This document shows, piece after piece, positions 56,043 to 64,000 of a stretch of DNA of 64,000 nucleotides; within the stretch, counting starts at the first letter, position 1, and the number at the start of each line of letters is the position of its first letter. The position numbers were made by a program, and so were the translations under genes. The notes under the pieces were generated by a model. It was given only the letters and a program-made list of their open reading frames with translations. It was not told the DNA's origin and did not search any database. This stretch comes from Adhaeribacter arboris (GTDB lineage Bacteria > Bacteroidota > Bacteroidia > Cytophagales > Hymenobacteraceae), in contig NZ_PYFT01000001.1 of the NCBI RefSeq assembly GCF_003023845.1, positions 1,178,001 through 1,242,000 of the forward strand, in the 5' to 3' direction.

Positions 56043-56537
56043 ATGAAAATGCAATCTTTGAATGATTTATTGGTGCATCAATTACAAGACCTTTACGGGG
56101 CCGAACAGCAACTGCTAAAGGCCATGCCGAAAATGGCCTCGTCCGCTAAATCAGCCAAACTAAAACAAGCTTTAGAAACCCACATGGCGGAAACTCAAAA
56201 TCAGGTTCAGCGTCTGGAACAAGTTTTTCAATCAATGGGTATTGAAGCCGAAGCCATTAAATGTAAAGCGATGGAAGGACTTTTAAAAGAAGCCGATGAA
56301 ATGCTTTCGGAAGATGCCGACCCTGAGGTTATGGATGCCGGTATTATAGCCAGTGCGCAACGCGTGGAACATTACGAAATTGCCGGTTACGGTACCGCCA
56401 GTACTTACGCGAAGTACTTGGGCCACAACGAAGCATTTAACTTATTGCAGCAAACCTTGAACGAAGAAAAGAAAACCGATGAATTGCTTACCGTTATTGC
56501 CGAATCATCGGTTAACATTAAAGCGGAAAATCATTAG
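56043..56537 (+). CDS. DUF892/YciE-YciF-family ferritin-like protein
   Basis: A 164-aa four-helix protein of the YciE/YciF group. It opens with SLNDLLVHQLQDLYGAEQQLLK and has the di-iron-like carboxylate/histidine positions in KQALETHMAETQNQVQRLE and AQRVEHYEIAGYGTA. Members are stress-inducible and ferritin-like, and the biochemical role is not firmly known. It is a single-gene unit with a downstream terminator. Confidence 0.92.
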   Translation: MKMQSLNDLLVHQLQDLYGAEQQLLKAMPKMASSAKSAKLKQALETHMAETQNQVQRLEQVFQSMGIEAEAIKCKAMEGLLKEADEMLSEDADPEVMDAGIIASAQRVEHYEIAGYGTASTYAKYLGHNEAFNLLQQTLNEEKKTDELLTVIAESSVNIKAENH

Positions 56538-56613
56538 TAAAAATATATTTGATAATTAGTATATTATTAAAACTATCCATATATTTGAGCAAGTATAGTG
56601 TAATTTAGAAGTG

Positions 56614-56658
56614 AGAATCCTGTATGGCGTATTTCATTGCGGCATGCAGGATTTTCCT
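56614..56658 (+). terminator. Terminator of the DUF892 gene
   Basis: aatcctgtatg (56616-56626) pairs with catgcaggatt (56643-56653, one G-U) around a 16-nt loop, followed by tttt. It lies about 80 bp beyond the stop codon and before the convergent M1 peptidase gene, which it may also serve. Confidence 0.75.
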
Positions 56659-56688
56659 TTTTACAACCTTACTTAAATTAGCACCTGT

Positions 56689-58479
56689 TTAAGTAAATAA
56701 TAACTTATCTACTGATTGGCGGGTAACGGCGTGGTAATTAGGTCGGGCTTTCTCATAAATACCTTTCGCCCAATTTTTACCCGAGGGTTTATCAGCCATT
56801 AATTTATACAAAGGCAATACAAATTTCCGCCGGCCTACTCCTAGTAAAAACTTTTCGAGGGTTTCTTCTATGGGTTTATAACCTTTTTTTAACGCCATTT
56901 CAAACCAAGCGGCCGCTATTTCGGCATTATTGGAATGTGTAAAATAAAAAACTTTATCTAAATGAACCATGTCGGCTTCTTGCAGGCTCGCTTGAATTAA
57001 CTGCAAGAAATACAACCATTCGTGGGTAGTCCAGTTCAGGTGATTTAAAACGGAAGCGTCTTTAGTGGATTGCCATTCTTGAGCTTTATCTTCCACCAAG
57101 GTAAACCGGGACGAGGACAAGGATATAGCGGTTAGAGGTAATCCGGGTTCGTAGAGCCATTTTTTGGGCTTTACTTTCTGCTCTACTAATTCTTTCTCCG
57201 GGGCAAAAAAGGCTTGTAAATAATTCAGAAAATTTTCGGTCGTATTAGATCTGAAAGAATAAGTTTGAAAGTAATCCTGGATGAAAGCATCAAACCGGGC
57301 GCGGCCAACTGCTTTTTCAATGGTTAACAGAAAAAGATTGCCTTTTTCGTAGGCTATCTCCGTTAAACCTTCGTCCGGATCCCGGTTCTCTAAATTTAGT
57401 TTTAAGCACGTATCCGGATTAGTTACTCCCAGTTCATCCATCGTTTTCATTAAATCCTGATAACCTAAAACTTTTAGCATATCGGCGTATTCCGAACCGT
57501 ACAAATATTCCATTATGCGTCGCTCAAAGTAAACGGTAAAGCCTTCGTTTAACCAGAAGTCGTTCCAGGTAGCATTGGTTACTAAATTACCCGACCAGGA
57601 ATGTGCTAATTCGTGCGCCACTAAACTGGTCAAGGAACGGTCACCGGTAATAATAGTGGGAGTCGCAAAGGTTAAACAAGGATTTTCCATACCGCCAAAT
57701 GGAAAACTGGGGGGTAGTACCAGCACATCGTACCGACCCCAGGGATAGGTGCCGTACAAATCTTCGGCGGCTTGTAGCATTTTCTCCATTTCGGCAAATT
57801 CGTAAGCAGCGGCAGAAAGCAGGGCGGTCTCGGCGTAAACTCCCGTTCGGGGCCCAATAGCTTGAAAATTTATTTGCCCAACGGCTAAGGCCATTAAGTA
57901 GGAGGGAATAGGATGAACCATTTTAAAAGTATACTGTCCGTCAGCCGCAATTTCTGAAGGATTCTCGGCGCTCATTAAAGCAAAAAAACCAGGCGGTACC
58001 TCCACCTGAGCCTCGTACGTAAACCGCACCGCAGGAGAGTCCTGACAAGGTAACCAGGTCCGGGCTAAAATAGCTTGTGATTGGGTAAACAAAAATGGCT
58101 GCTGTCCACCGGCCGTTTGTTCGGGTTCCAGCCACTGCAGAGCGGCTGAGGCAGAAGTAGTTTGATAATGAATAGAAATTTCTTGGCTATCGGGCAGTAA
58201 TAAAATTTCTAAGGGCTGGCCCAGGTATTCTTTTTCTGCTCCCAACGAAAAACTAACCGGCGTTTGGTTTACATAAACTGCCTGAATGACTAAATCTTTA
58301 ATATCCAGAATGATCTTACCTGCCTGGGGCTGCTTTTGAATAAGGTAAGTGGCTATCCCCGATAAAGTTTTAATGTTGAAATCAACCTTTATTTGCCAGG
58401 ATAAATGCGTAACGCTCGCTTCTTGCGGGCGGGAAAAACTATGCGGATCGTTAAATAGAATAACCTTACCGGATGTCAT
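56689..58479 (-). CDS. M1-family metallo-aminopeptidase (LTA4-hydrolase-like)
   Basis: A 596-aa zinc aminopeptidase. The exopeptidase signature is FGGMENPCLTF; the zinc site is H289-E290-L-A-H293 with E312 (VAHELAHSWSG, WLNEGFTVYFE). The C-terminal ~150 residues are helical and resemble the leukotriene A4 hydrolase domain, as in cold-active bacterial aminopeptidases. No signal peptide is present, so it is probably cytoplasmic. It removes N-terminal amino acids. It is monocistronic. Confidence 0.94.
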   Translation of the reverse strand: MTSGKVILFNDPHSFSRPQEASVTHLSWQIKVDFNIKTLSGIATYLIQKQPQAGKIILDIKDLVIQAVYVNQTPVSFSLGAEKEYLGQPLEILLLPDSQEISIHYQTTSASAALQWLEPEQTAGGQQPFLFTQSQAILARTWLPCQDSPAVRFTYEAQVEVPPGFFALMSAENPSEIAADGQYTFKMVHPIPSYLMALAVGQINFQAIGPRTGVYAETALLSAAAYEFAEMEKMLQAAEDLYGTYPWGRYDVLVLPPSFPFGGMENPCLTFATPTIITGDRSLTSLVAHELAHSWSGNLVTNATWNDFWLNEGFTVYFERRIMEYLYGSEYADMLKVLGYQDLMKTMDELGVTNPDTCLKLNLENRDPDEGLTEIAYEKGNLFLLTIEKAVGRARFDAFIQDYFQTYSFRSNTTENFLNYLQAFFAPEKELVEQKVKPKKWLYEPGLPLTAISLSSSRFTLVEDKAQEWQSTKDASVLNHLNWTTHEWLYFLQLIQASLQEADMVHLDKVFYFTHSNNAEIAAAWFEMALKKGYKPIEETLEKFLLGVGRRKFVLPLYKLMADKPSGKNWAKGIYEKARPNYHAVTRQSVDKLLFT

Positions 58480-58930
58480 AAGTAAGTTTTAAATTTTACA
58501 ATAAGAATTAAGTTTTTTAGTACAGATAATTTAAGTACCTGCCTACCAATGCAAAATTTATTTGTTCAGATTCTGGTCTTAAGCAAGAGGAACTTACCCT
58601 TATTTAAAGATTACCCATTTTATGGCTGATAGATATAATTGCTTCAATCTAAACCATTTAAAAATCACTACATCCATTTTTAAAGAAAATCGGTTTCATG
58701 TGGTGCCCGTGTAAAATTTTCTATTCTGAACAAGTTCTGTTTTAAAGATAACATTTTTTGATTATACCAGTAAAACCAGCTACCTATTCTGGCCTTACTT
58801 TACCTTACTGAAAGAAAAAGCAAGAGCTATTAAACTACCTTTTTGGAATAAAGCTTGCTGCTAATTAGTGGCTTCTGGAAAAGAAACGCTTGGATGGGTA
58901 AGCCAAAAGAATTAGAATCCGATCCGAAAT
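58480..58930. other. Intergenic region between M1 peptidase and L,D-transpeptidase genes
   Basis: About 450 bp between divergent genes, AT-rich, with no open frame of note. I see no clear promoter or hairpin that I can support. Confidence 0.4.
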
Positions 58931-60613
58931 ATGTTACACCAACGCAAACAATTTGTATGCTGGCAAATATTTATTTGCTTTTTAGTGTTCATTCAATTAA
59001 CGGCTTGTAACAGAGCAAAAAATAAAAAAGACAACCTCACCAAAGAAGAACAAGCCAGCGCTAAAACAGATAGTGCCTTCATCGAAAATTTCTTAAAGCA
59101 AGAACCAAAATTTAAAAAGTTTAGGGCCACTACCATGCTTTTTTACCGCACCCGGGATTACCGGTTGGGGTGGTTTAAGAAAGATAAACTGGTGCCCCAG
59201 GCAAATACTTTCCTGAACGTTGTGAATAAAGCCTCGCGCGAAGGACTAAATCCGGAAGATTATAAAATTAAGGATTTTAACGCTTTGCTGAAGCAATACG
59301 AAACAACTAACAACGATTCCTTAAAACACCAACTGCAAGAAAAGATTGATGTTATGCTATCGGCTTCTTACTTTCATTATGCTTCTGATTTTTACCGAGG
59401 TACGGTTAACCCCAGGGAACTGGATAACATTGAGTGGAGTGTAAAACGGAATAAAATAAAATTACACAAAGCGCTGCAAACTATTCTGCGTGAACGAGAC
59501 AGCCGGTATCCATATTACCAGTTTGAGCCTTTGCACGAAGACTATAGTCGTTTAAGAACGGCTTTACAGCAATACCGCAACATTCGCCAAAATGGAGGCT
59601 GGCCTAAAATTGAAAATGCAAAGATTAATTTGCACCGCGGTGAAGTATCGGCGGCGGTACCTTTACTACGAAAACGTTTATTGACACCCGATCGCCGGCA
59701 CGTGAATCGGCCCGATTCCACTCGTTTTGATGAAGAACTGGAAAAAGCCCTCCGGGATTTTCAGGAACGTCATGGACTGAAAGTAGATGGTATTCTTAAC
59801 AAAGAAACCCTCCGTTCTTTGAACGTATCGCTCGACGACCGCATTGACCAGATTATTATAAACATGGAGCGCTGGCGTTGGATTCCGAAGCCCAAAGAAA
59901 TGGAGCGCAAACACATTTTCGTGAATATTCCGGCATACACCCTCTATGCCAAAGACAAAGGGAAAGATGTATTTAACATGCGGGTTATCGTGGGAAAAGT
60001 GATGAACTCAACGCCTATTTTTAGCGATAAACTGGAGTACATTGTTTTCTCACCTTACTGGTACGTACCGTTTTCAATTATTGCTAATGAAATGAAGCCG
60101 CATTTACTGGCTGATCCGGGTTGGTTGGAACGGATGGATATGGAGGTGGTGCAAGGGCAGGGGAAAGATGCCGTACCGGTAGATCCTTATTCTATTGATT
60201 GGAGTTCTATTACCAAAGATAATTTTAAATATTTCGTTCGTCAGCGACCGGGACCTAAAAACCCACTGGGCGATATTAAATTTATTTTCCCGAATGAGCA
60301 CGAAGTGTACCTGCACCATACGGCTGCCGCCCAACTTTTTAATCAAACCCAGCGCGGCTTTAGCCACGGGTGCATCCGGGTAGAGAAACCGGTTGAACTA
60401 GCTCAATTTTTACTGGCTGGTAAACCGCAATGGACCGAAGAAGCCATTGTGGAAGCCATGCACGCCGGTACGGAACGGTACGAAAACTTGCCCGAAAAAA
60501 TACCCGTTTATATAGTTTACTTTACTTCCTGGGTAGATGATAACGGCCGCATTCATTTCCGCGACGATATCTACAGCCACGATAAAGAACTGGAAAAAGA
60601 ATATTTTAACTAA
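58931..60613 (+). CDS. L,D-transpeptidase (YcbB/LdtD-like), lipoprotein
   Basis: A 560-aa envelope enzyme. The N-terminus has a lipoprotein signal with lipobox IQLTAC (Cys26). An N-terminal helical domain runs to about residue 250; a peptidoglycan-binding motif lies at 278-297 (ALRDFQERHGLKVDGILNKE). The YkuD catalytic domain has the nucleophile C481 in FSHGCIRVEKP. It makes 3-3 crosslinks in peptidoglycan or attaches protein partners. It matches the length of YcbB (615 aa) roughly. It is followed by a terminator. Confidence 0.93.
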   Translation: MLHQRKQFVCWQIFICFLVFIQLTACNRAKNKKDNLTKEEQASAKTDSAFIENFLKQEPKFKKFRATTMLFYRTRDYRLGWFKKDKLVPQANTFLNVVNKASREGLNPEDYKIKDFNALLKQYETTNNDSLKHQLQEKIDVMLSASYFHYASDFYRGTVNPRELDNIEWSVKRNKIKLHKALQTILRERDSRYPYYQFEPLHEDYSRLRTALQQYRNIRQNGGWPKIENAKINLHRGEVSAAVPLLRKRLLTPDRRHVNRPDSTRFDEELEKALRDFQERHGLKVDGILNKETLRSLNVSLDDRIDQIIINMERWRWIPKPKEMERKHIFVNIPAYTLYAKDKGKDVFNMRVIVGKVMNSTPIFSDKLEYIVFSPYWYVPFSIIANEMKPHLLADPGWLERMDMEVVQGQGKDAVPVDPYSIDWSSITKDNFKYFVRQRPGPKNPLGDIKFIFPNEHEVYLHHTAAAQLFNQTQRGFSHGCIRVEKPVELAQFLLAGKPQWTEEAIVEAMHAGTERYENLPEKIPVYIVYFTSWVDDNGRIHFRDDIYSHDKELEKEYFN

Positions 60614-60632
60614 GGCATTACTTTTTGCACGC

Positions 60633-60680
60633 AAACAAACAAGCCGGTAATTTTAAGTACCAACTTGTTTGTTTTTTAAT
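60633..60680 (+). terminator. Terminator of the L,D-transpeptidase gene
   Basis: aaacaaacaag (60633-60643) pairs with cttgtttgttt (60664-60674), with a 20-nt loop containing ccggtaattttaagtacc, followed by a T-run. Confidence 0.85.
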
Positions 60681-60766
60681 AGTTTACTATTTGCTATCAA
60701 TACCTAATGGAAATAAACAAGAGGTATTAACTGGTTATAATTAGAATCAGATATCCAAGAAGAAGT

Positions 60767-60954
60767 GACAGCAGTTTGGCTATGAAGGCCCTTCTAAGCT
60801 TCCGGTGCCGAGGCACGAGGCATTGTAAGGCTCGAACAAAGGAAGCTTAGAAAGCCCGGAAGAGCTAAACGAGGCCCGCCGGTCACGAGGCAAACGGGTT
60901 ACCGTGCGAACCGCATCAGCACCGTAACATGGAGACGGGAACCAACTCCAAAGA
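60767..60954 (-). repeat. GC-rich dispersed repeat, copy B (inverted relative to copy A)
   Basis: 188 bp that align along their full length with the reverse complement of 36275-36461. It has a perfect 12-bp outer hairpin, ttctaagcttcc (60792-60803) with ggaagcttagaa (60841-60852), around an inner hairpin gtgcc/ggcac (60805-60809 with 60812-60816). Copy A keeps the same nested shape but with a different inner sequence (actgc/gcagt). Confidence 0.88.
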
Positions 60955-61193
60955 CAAACAGGTAATAATACTTCTATCCAATACGACTTATACGTTTCAA
61001 GCTGGTATTCCTTAGGTGCTTTATTCCCTATTTATCATAAAAACAGCCTATTCAAATAAAGTAGCCGAAATTTATTCTACTCCGTTCTTAGTTTATACCC
61101 TAAGTTAAAGGTAACTTTTACCAGTTGACGGAGTAAAAAGAACATTCTTGCTTAAGAAAGCGAGTAGATGAAAAATAATTTAGTTCAAAAGCT

Positions 61194-61574
61194 ATGAAAA
61201 AGAAATTGTATGTATTTTTGCTGTCGCTGGCAATAGTAGGAGTGGGTTGTCAAGGGAAAGATCACCGTACTCCGCCGGAAGGTTATGGCGCCGGTCAAAT
61301 AGAAAGTAATAACGCGGATAATCCGAATGATGGAACCAATACTTCCATGGAATCGCCGGTAAATATTAAACCAGATAGTGGGATAACGGGTATGGATAGC
61401 GCTAACATGGCTAAAAAACCCGGCCAAACCAGCGCCGAAGATCCAGATGCGGCGAAAGCTACTTCGGTAACAGAAAATAACGCGGGTAACTCGGAAACTA
61501 GGGGTAAAGAAAATAATTCGCCCAGTCGGCAGATGCCGCAAACAAATAAACCACAAAATAAAAAACAACAATAA
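61194..61574 (+). CDS. Low-complexity lipoprotein of unknown function
   Basis: A 126-aa protein with lipoprotein signal (VFLLSLAIVGVGC, Cys19) followed by a polar, disordered, N/D/P/Q-rich mature part (for example DNPNDGTNTSMES and QMPQTNKPQNKKQQ). No domain is recognisable. It precedes a second small lipoprotein gene (30 bp downstream), suggesting an operon. Such proteins may be surface-exposed or general envelope stress proteins; this is only by pattern. Confidence 0.75.
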   Translation: MKKKLYVFLLSLAIVGVGCQGKDHRTPPEGYGAGQIESNNADNPNDGTNTSMESPVNIKPDSGITGMDSANMAKKPGQTSAEDPDAAKATSVTENNAGNSETRGKENNSPSRQMPQTNKPQNKKQQ

Positions 61575-61603
61575 TTTTGTTTTATAAACCGTAAATTGAA
61601 GAA

Positions 61604-61762
61604 ATGAAAAAATTAATCTATGCCGGTGTTTTGGTCCTGACCCTTGTTTCGATCCAGGCCTGCGAAACGCAAAGTGATCGCGATAATGATCCTAGTAAAG
61701 ATGCTGCTCATAAGCGGAACCACCGATCTGAGTACGCAGAAGAAGCCCAGGAGTCGCATTAA
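61604..61762 (+). CDS. Very small lipoprotein (52 aa), unknown
   Basis: ATG at 61604 opens 52 codons to a TAA at 61760-61762. The N-terminus is a typical lipoprotein signal (ATG, K-K-L, hydrophobic stretch, lipobox S-I-Q-A-C, Cys20). The mature part is about 32 residues, charged (E-T-Q-S-D-R-D-N-D) and hydrophilic. Its position directly after the low-complexity lipoprotein gene, and directly before a strong terminator, supports it being the last gene of a two-gene unit. Confidence 0.7.
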   Translation: MKKLIYAGVLVLTLVSIQACETQSDRDNDPSKDAAHKRNHRSEYAEEAQESH

Positions 61763-61767
61763 CCGGC

Positions 61768-61804
61768 AAGAAGAAGGATAGCCCCAAAGCTATCCTTCTT
61801 CTTT
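61768..61804 (+). terminator. Terminator of the two-lipoprotein unit
   Basis: A perfect 15-bp stem, aagaagaaggatagc (61768-61782) with gctatccttcttctt (61789-61803), has a 6-nt loop and follows the small lipoprotein stop by 6 bp. Confidence 0.9.
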
Positions 61805-62065
61805 TACGGACGTTCTAAAAGGCTATTCCAACCTTTCACGAAACTCTCCTGCAAGAAGAAAATAGATTTTTAATAAAACTTAGGGATGAAGTAAATGCAA
61901 AAATTCTCTGGGTTCCTCTCTCATCCATAATTTCTAATTTTTAGGTTATAATCTGACCCAGAAAATACCAATTAGGAAAAAAAGAATAACAAAGAGAGCC
62001 GGGCACAAAAATCAATTTGCTAATTTTTTTAACATTATCCGCACGGAAGTATAATCAGAAATCGT

Positions 62066-62073
62066 TAGATTTG
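62066..62073 (+). promoter_or_regulatory. Putative -7 element of xseAB
   Basis: TAGATTTG exactly matches TAnnTTTG. The start codon lies at 62082, so the transcript would be nearly leaderless. No well-placed -33 TTTG is seen, which keeps confidence low. Confidence 0.35.
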
Positions 62074-62081
62074 TTAACAGT

Positions 62082-63440
62082 ATGCAAACTTCCGCTCCCT
62101 TAAAATTATCGCAACTTAACCAACTGATCCAGTATGCCATTGATGGGGTTTTCCGGGAGCAAACCTACGCGGTAATTGCCGAAACCTCGAACATTAAAAA
62201 TTATCAGGACAAGCGCCAATGTTATTTAACCCTGGTAGAAAAAGCGGAAAATTCCAACGAAGTTCTAGCCTCTATACAAGCGAAGATTTGGGGAAATTGC
62301 TACCGTACTATCCGTAACTTCGAAGAGATTACCGGGCAGGCTTTTAAGGATAATATTGAGATTTTATTTAAAGTCCGGATTCAATTTCACATCTACTACG
62401 GTCTCACCGTTTTAATTGAGGAGATCGATTGTAATTATACCATCGGGAAGCTAGCCCTTTCGCGGCAAGCCGTTTTACAAAAGTTAATCGACCAGAATCC
62501 GGATGCCGTACAATTAGTGAACGGTGAATTCCGGACGCGCAACCGGCAACTCAATTTTCCGCCGGTAATTCAAAAAATTGCCTTAATTTCTTCTGCCCAG
62601 GCCGATGGATATAACGACTTTGTGCATGAACTGTATCTAAACAAATACCAGTATACTTTTCAGGTGGATGAATATTTCGCGCAGGTACAAGGCAACGAAG
62701 CGGCGAATCAAATCTGTCAAAAACTGATTCAAATTTATCAATCTCAAATCGCCTACGACGCGGTAGTTATTGTAAGGGGCGGCGGCAGTCAATTAGATTT
62801 TAGCGCTTTCGACTCGTATACGGTAGCGCGGGCGGTGGCTCGCTTTCCCATTCCCATTATAACGGGTATCGGGCACGAACGGAACGAATCTATTTGCGAT
62901 TTAATGGCCCGGATGCCCACCAAAACCCCAACGAAGGCGGCCGCCACTATTGTCAGCCATAACCGGGCGTTCGAAGAAAATTTACTGCACTTACAAAAAA
63001 TAGTTATTTCTAAAACAAACGAAGTTTTAAGCGCCCAAAAGTTAATCCTACAAACCTTACATTCTAAAGTAATCCGGAAAACGCACGAGTGTTTAAATCA
63101 ACAGCAGCAACGGTTAAGGCCCTTATCCGGAACCGTTATTCAATTAATAAACCGGCTCGTTCATAACCAGCGGTTTAAATTAGCTAAAATTACCTATCGC
63201 TTAAACGGCAGCACCGAAGCCTTGGTAAAAGCAGAACAGCATAAATTATTAACTATCCGGAATACAGTTAAGCTTCTTAGTCCGGAAAATGTTCTGAAGC
63301 GTGGTTACGCTATTATATTCCGGGGCGATACCATCATTAAAAATGCCGCCGATGTTAGGCCCGGTGACGAAATAACTACTCTGTTCCAGGACTCTGAAAT
63401 TATTAGTACCATTACCGAAACCCGCTCGACGTATGAATAA
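62082..63440 (+). CDS. xseA: Exodeoxyribonuclease VII large subunit
   Basis: A 452-aa subunit of the single-strand-specific ExoVII. An N-terminal OB-like domain runs to about residue 115 and is followed by the catalytic core. The core has the conserved VVIVRGGGSQLDFSAFDSY and ITGIGHERNESICDLMA motifs. The long coiled-coil region follows (about 290-400). The C-terminal OB-like end has VLKRGYAIIFRGD. It forms the nuclease with XseB, whose gene overlaps it by 8 bp. Confidence 0.95.
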   Translation: MQTSAPLKLSQLNQLIQYAIDGVFREQTYAVIAETSNIKNYQDKRQCYLTLVEKAENSNEVLASIQAKIWGNCYRTIRNFEEITGQAFKDNIEILFKVRIQFHIYYGLTVLIEEIDCNYTIGKLALSRQAVLQKLIDQNPDAVQLVNGEFRTRNRQLNFPPVIQKIALISSAQADGYNDFVHELYLNKYQYTFQVDEYFAQVQGNEAANQICQKLIQIYQSQIAYDAVVIVRGGGSQLDFSAFDSYTVARAVARFPIPIITGIGHERNESICDLMARMPTKTPTKAAATIVSHNRAFEENLLHLQKIVISKTNEVLSAQKLILQTLHSKVIRKTHECLNQQQQRLRPLSGTVIQLINRLVHNQRFKLAKITYRLNGSTEALVKAEQHKLLTIRNTVKLLSPENVLKRGYAIIFRGDTIIKNAADVRPGDEITTLFQDSEIISTITETRSTYE

Positions 63441-63651
63441 GGTAAATGATGATTTAACGTACCAACAAGCCTTGGAAGAATTAGAAAATATTGTAGAAGC
63501 TTTGGAAGATGAAACCATTCCGGTGGATGAACTGGCAATAAAAGTAAAGCGCGCATCGGATTTAATTGAGTTTTGTCAGGCTAAACTGACCGAAACGGAT
63601 GAAGAGGTGAAGAAAATTTTAACTTACCTGGAAGATAAAACTAAAAAATAG
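63433..63651 (+). CDS. xseB: Exodeoxyribonuclease VII small subunit
   Basis: A 72-aa XseB. It carries the family core YQQALEELENIVEALEDETIPVD (residues 9-31) and ELAIKVKRASDLIEFCQAKL (residues 33-52). Its ATG lies inside the end of xseA (8-bp overlap), indicating translational coupling, which suits subunits assembled in fixed ratio (several XseB per XseA). Confidence 0.92.
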   Translation: MNKVNDDLTYQQALEELENIVEALEDETIPVDELAIKVKRASDLIEFCQAKLTETDEEVKKILTYLEDKTKK

Positions 63652-64000
63652 GTTAAAACTTCAAGTAAAGCTTTTAAAGTAAAATCTTACTAATATTTTA
63701 TTTTTCGGATATTTTTTCTAGTAAAGTTCTTAAGATATAAGTTACTTTTATTCAATTAGCTAGTACTAGTAAGCCCTCCTTTTGTATTTAACTACCGATT
63801 TTTAGTATATTTTAAGTTAAAAGTACAAAATCAATTACTTAAATGAAGCAATAAAAGTTAAGTAATAAGATTAAAAAGATTATATTCTATTTTTAATAGT
63901 TTATACAATTTGCGTTATTTTTTTGTAAATTCTAAGATTTACTTGAATTACATCAGGAACTTACTTAAATATTTTTTTGTAATATCATCAGTTAATTTAC
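63652..64000. other. AT-rich region at the right edge
   Basis: About 350 bp after xseB to the window end. AT-rich, with many TTAAAG/ATTTTA runs and no open reading frame that looks coding. The xseAB terminator is not obvious, and transcription may continue past it. I see nothing else. Confidence 0.5.

Larger units (their letters stand above)
60614..61193. other. Intergenic region with repeat B
   Basis: About 580 bp. It contains the terminator of the L,D-transpeptidase gene, the GC-rich dispersed repeat copy B (60767-60954), and the upstream region of the first small lipoprotein gene. No protein gene is seen. Confidence 0.6.
61763..62081. other. Intergenic region before xseA
   Basis: About 320 bp. 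It holds the terminator of the two-lipoprotein unit (61768-61804) and a -7-like element for xseA (62066-62073). No gene is seen in between. Confidence 0.5.

Noticed and set aside
1-64000. tRNA or rRNA genes and insertion sequences
   Set aside because: No cloverleaf with conserved TTCRA loop, no rRNA signature and no transposase-like protein was noticed.

Overview
The window looks like chromosomal DNA from a member of the Bacteroidota, most likely a Cytophagales/Hymenobacteraceae organism (Adhaeribacter-like; genus is a guess). The signs are many short lipoproteins with a Bacteroidota-style lipobox, weak or absent Shine-Dalgarno sequences, promoters resembling TTTG-N19-21-TAnnTTTG, a topoisomerase I ending in GRFGP-type repeats instead of zinc fingers, and families such as DUF3127. 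I see no rRNA, tRNA, CRISPR array, integrase or transposase.

Layout. 1-2.6 kb: edge of an unknown gene and topA. 2.7-12.8 kb: a SixA-like phosphatase, a ParA-like ATPase, then a chemosensory operon (giant soluble receptor with a tandem HAMP array, CheW, CheY, CheA, CheC; no CheR/CheB visible). 12.9-25 kb: housekeeping and accessory genes (ureohydrolase, small membrane protein, Cys-rich copper-storage-like protein, RecQ, a LexA-like XRE/S24 regulator, pirin, M2 peptidase, a substrate-binding protein, RmuC, a LysM protein).

25-36 kb: a split AddAB-like locus. The AddB-like nuclease and the AddA-like helicase-nuclease lie on the same strand about 4.8 kb apart. Between them sit a UPF0175/PIN toxin-antitoxin pair, an O-methyltransferase, a TIR-domain protein, two unknown AT-rich membrane/secreted genes and about 0.6 kb of very AT-rich non-coding DNA. 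This is the most accessory-looking part of the window and a plausible defence hotspot.

36-64 kb: a 1.1 kb non-coding stretch with a GC-rich dispersed repeat (second, inverted copy near 60.8 kb), a DEAD-box RNA helicase, SMR transporter, fatty-acid desaturase, B12-type radical SAM protein, sugar-type oxidoreductase, several small stress-type proteins, PhoH, a cyanophycinase facing an isoaspartyl peptidase (cyanophycin-type dipeptide breakdown), M1 aminopeptidase, an L,D-transpeptidase, two small lipoproteins and xseAB. DNA repair is over-represented (RecQ, RmuC, AddA/AddB-like, ExoVII, TopA).

Strong hairpin terminators separate most convergent genes. Several intergenic regions carry low-complexity degenerate repeats (CTAG-rich, or GAATGAGTGGAT-rich) that touch the 3' ends of genes.
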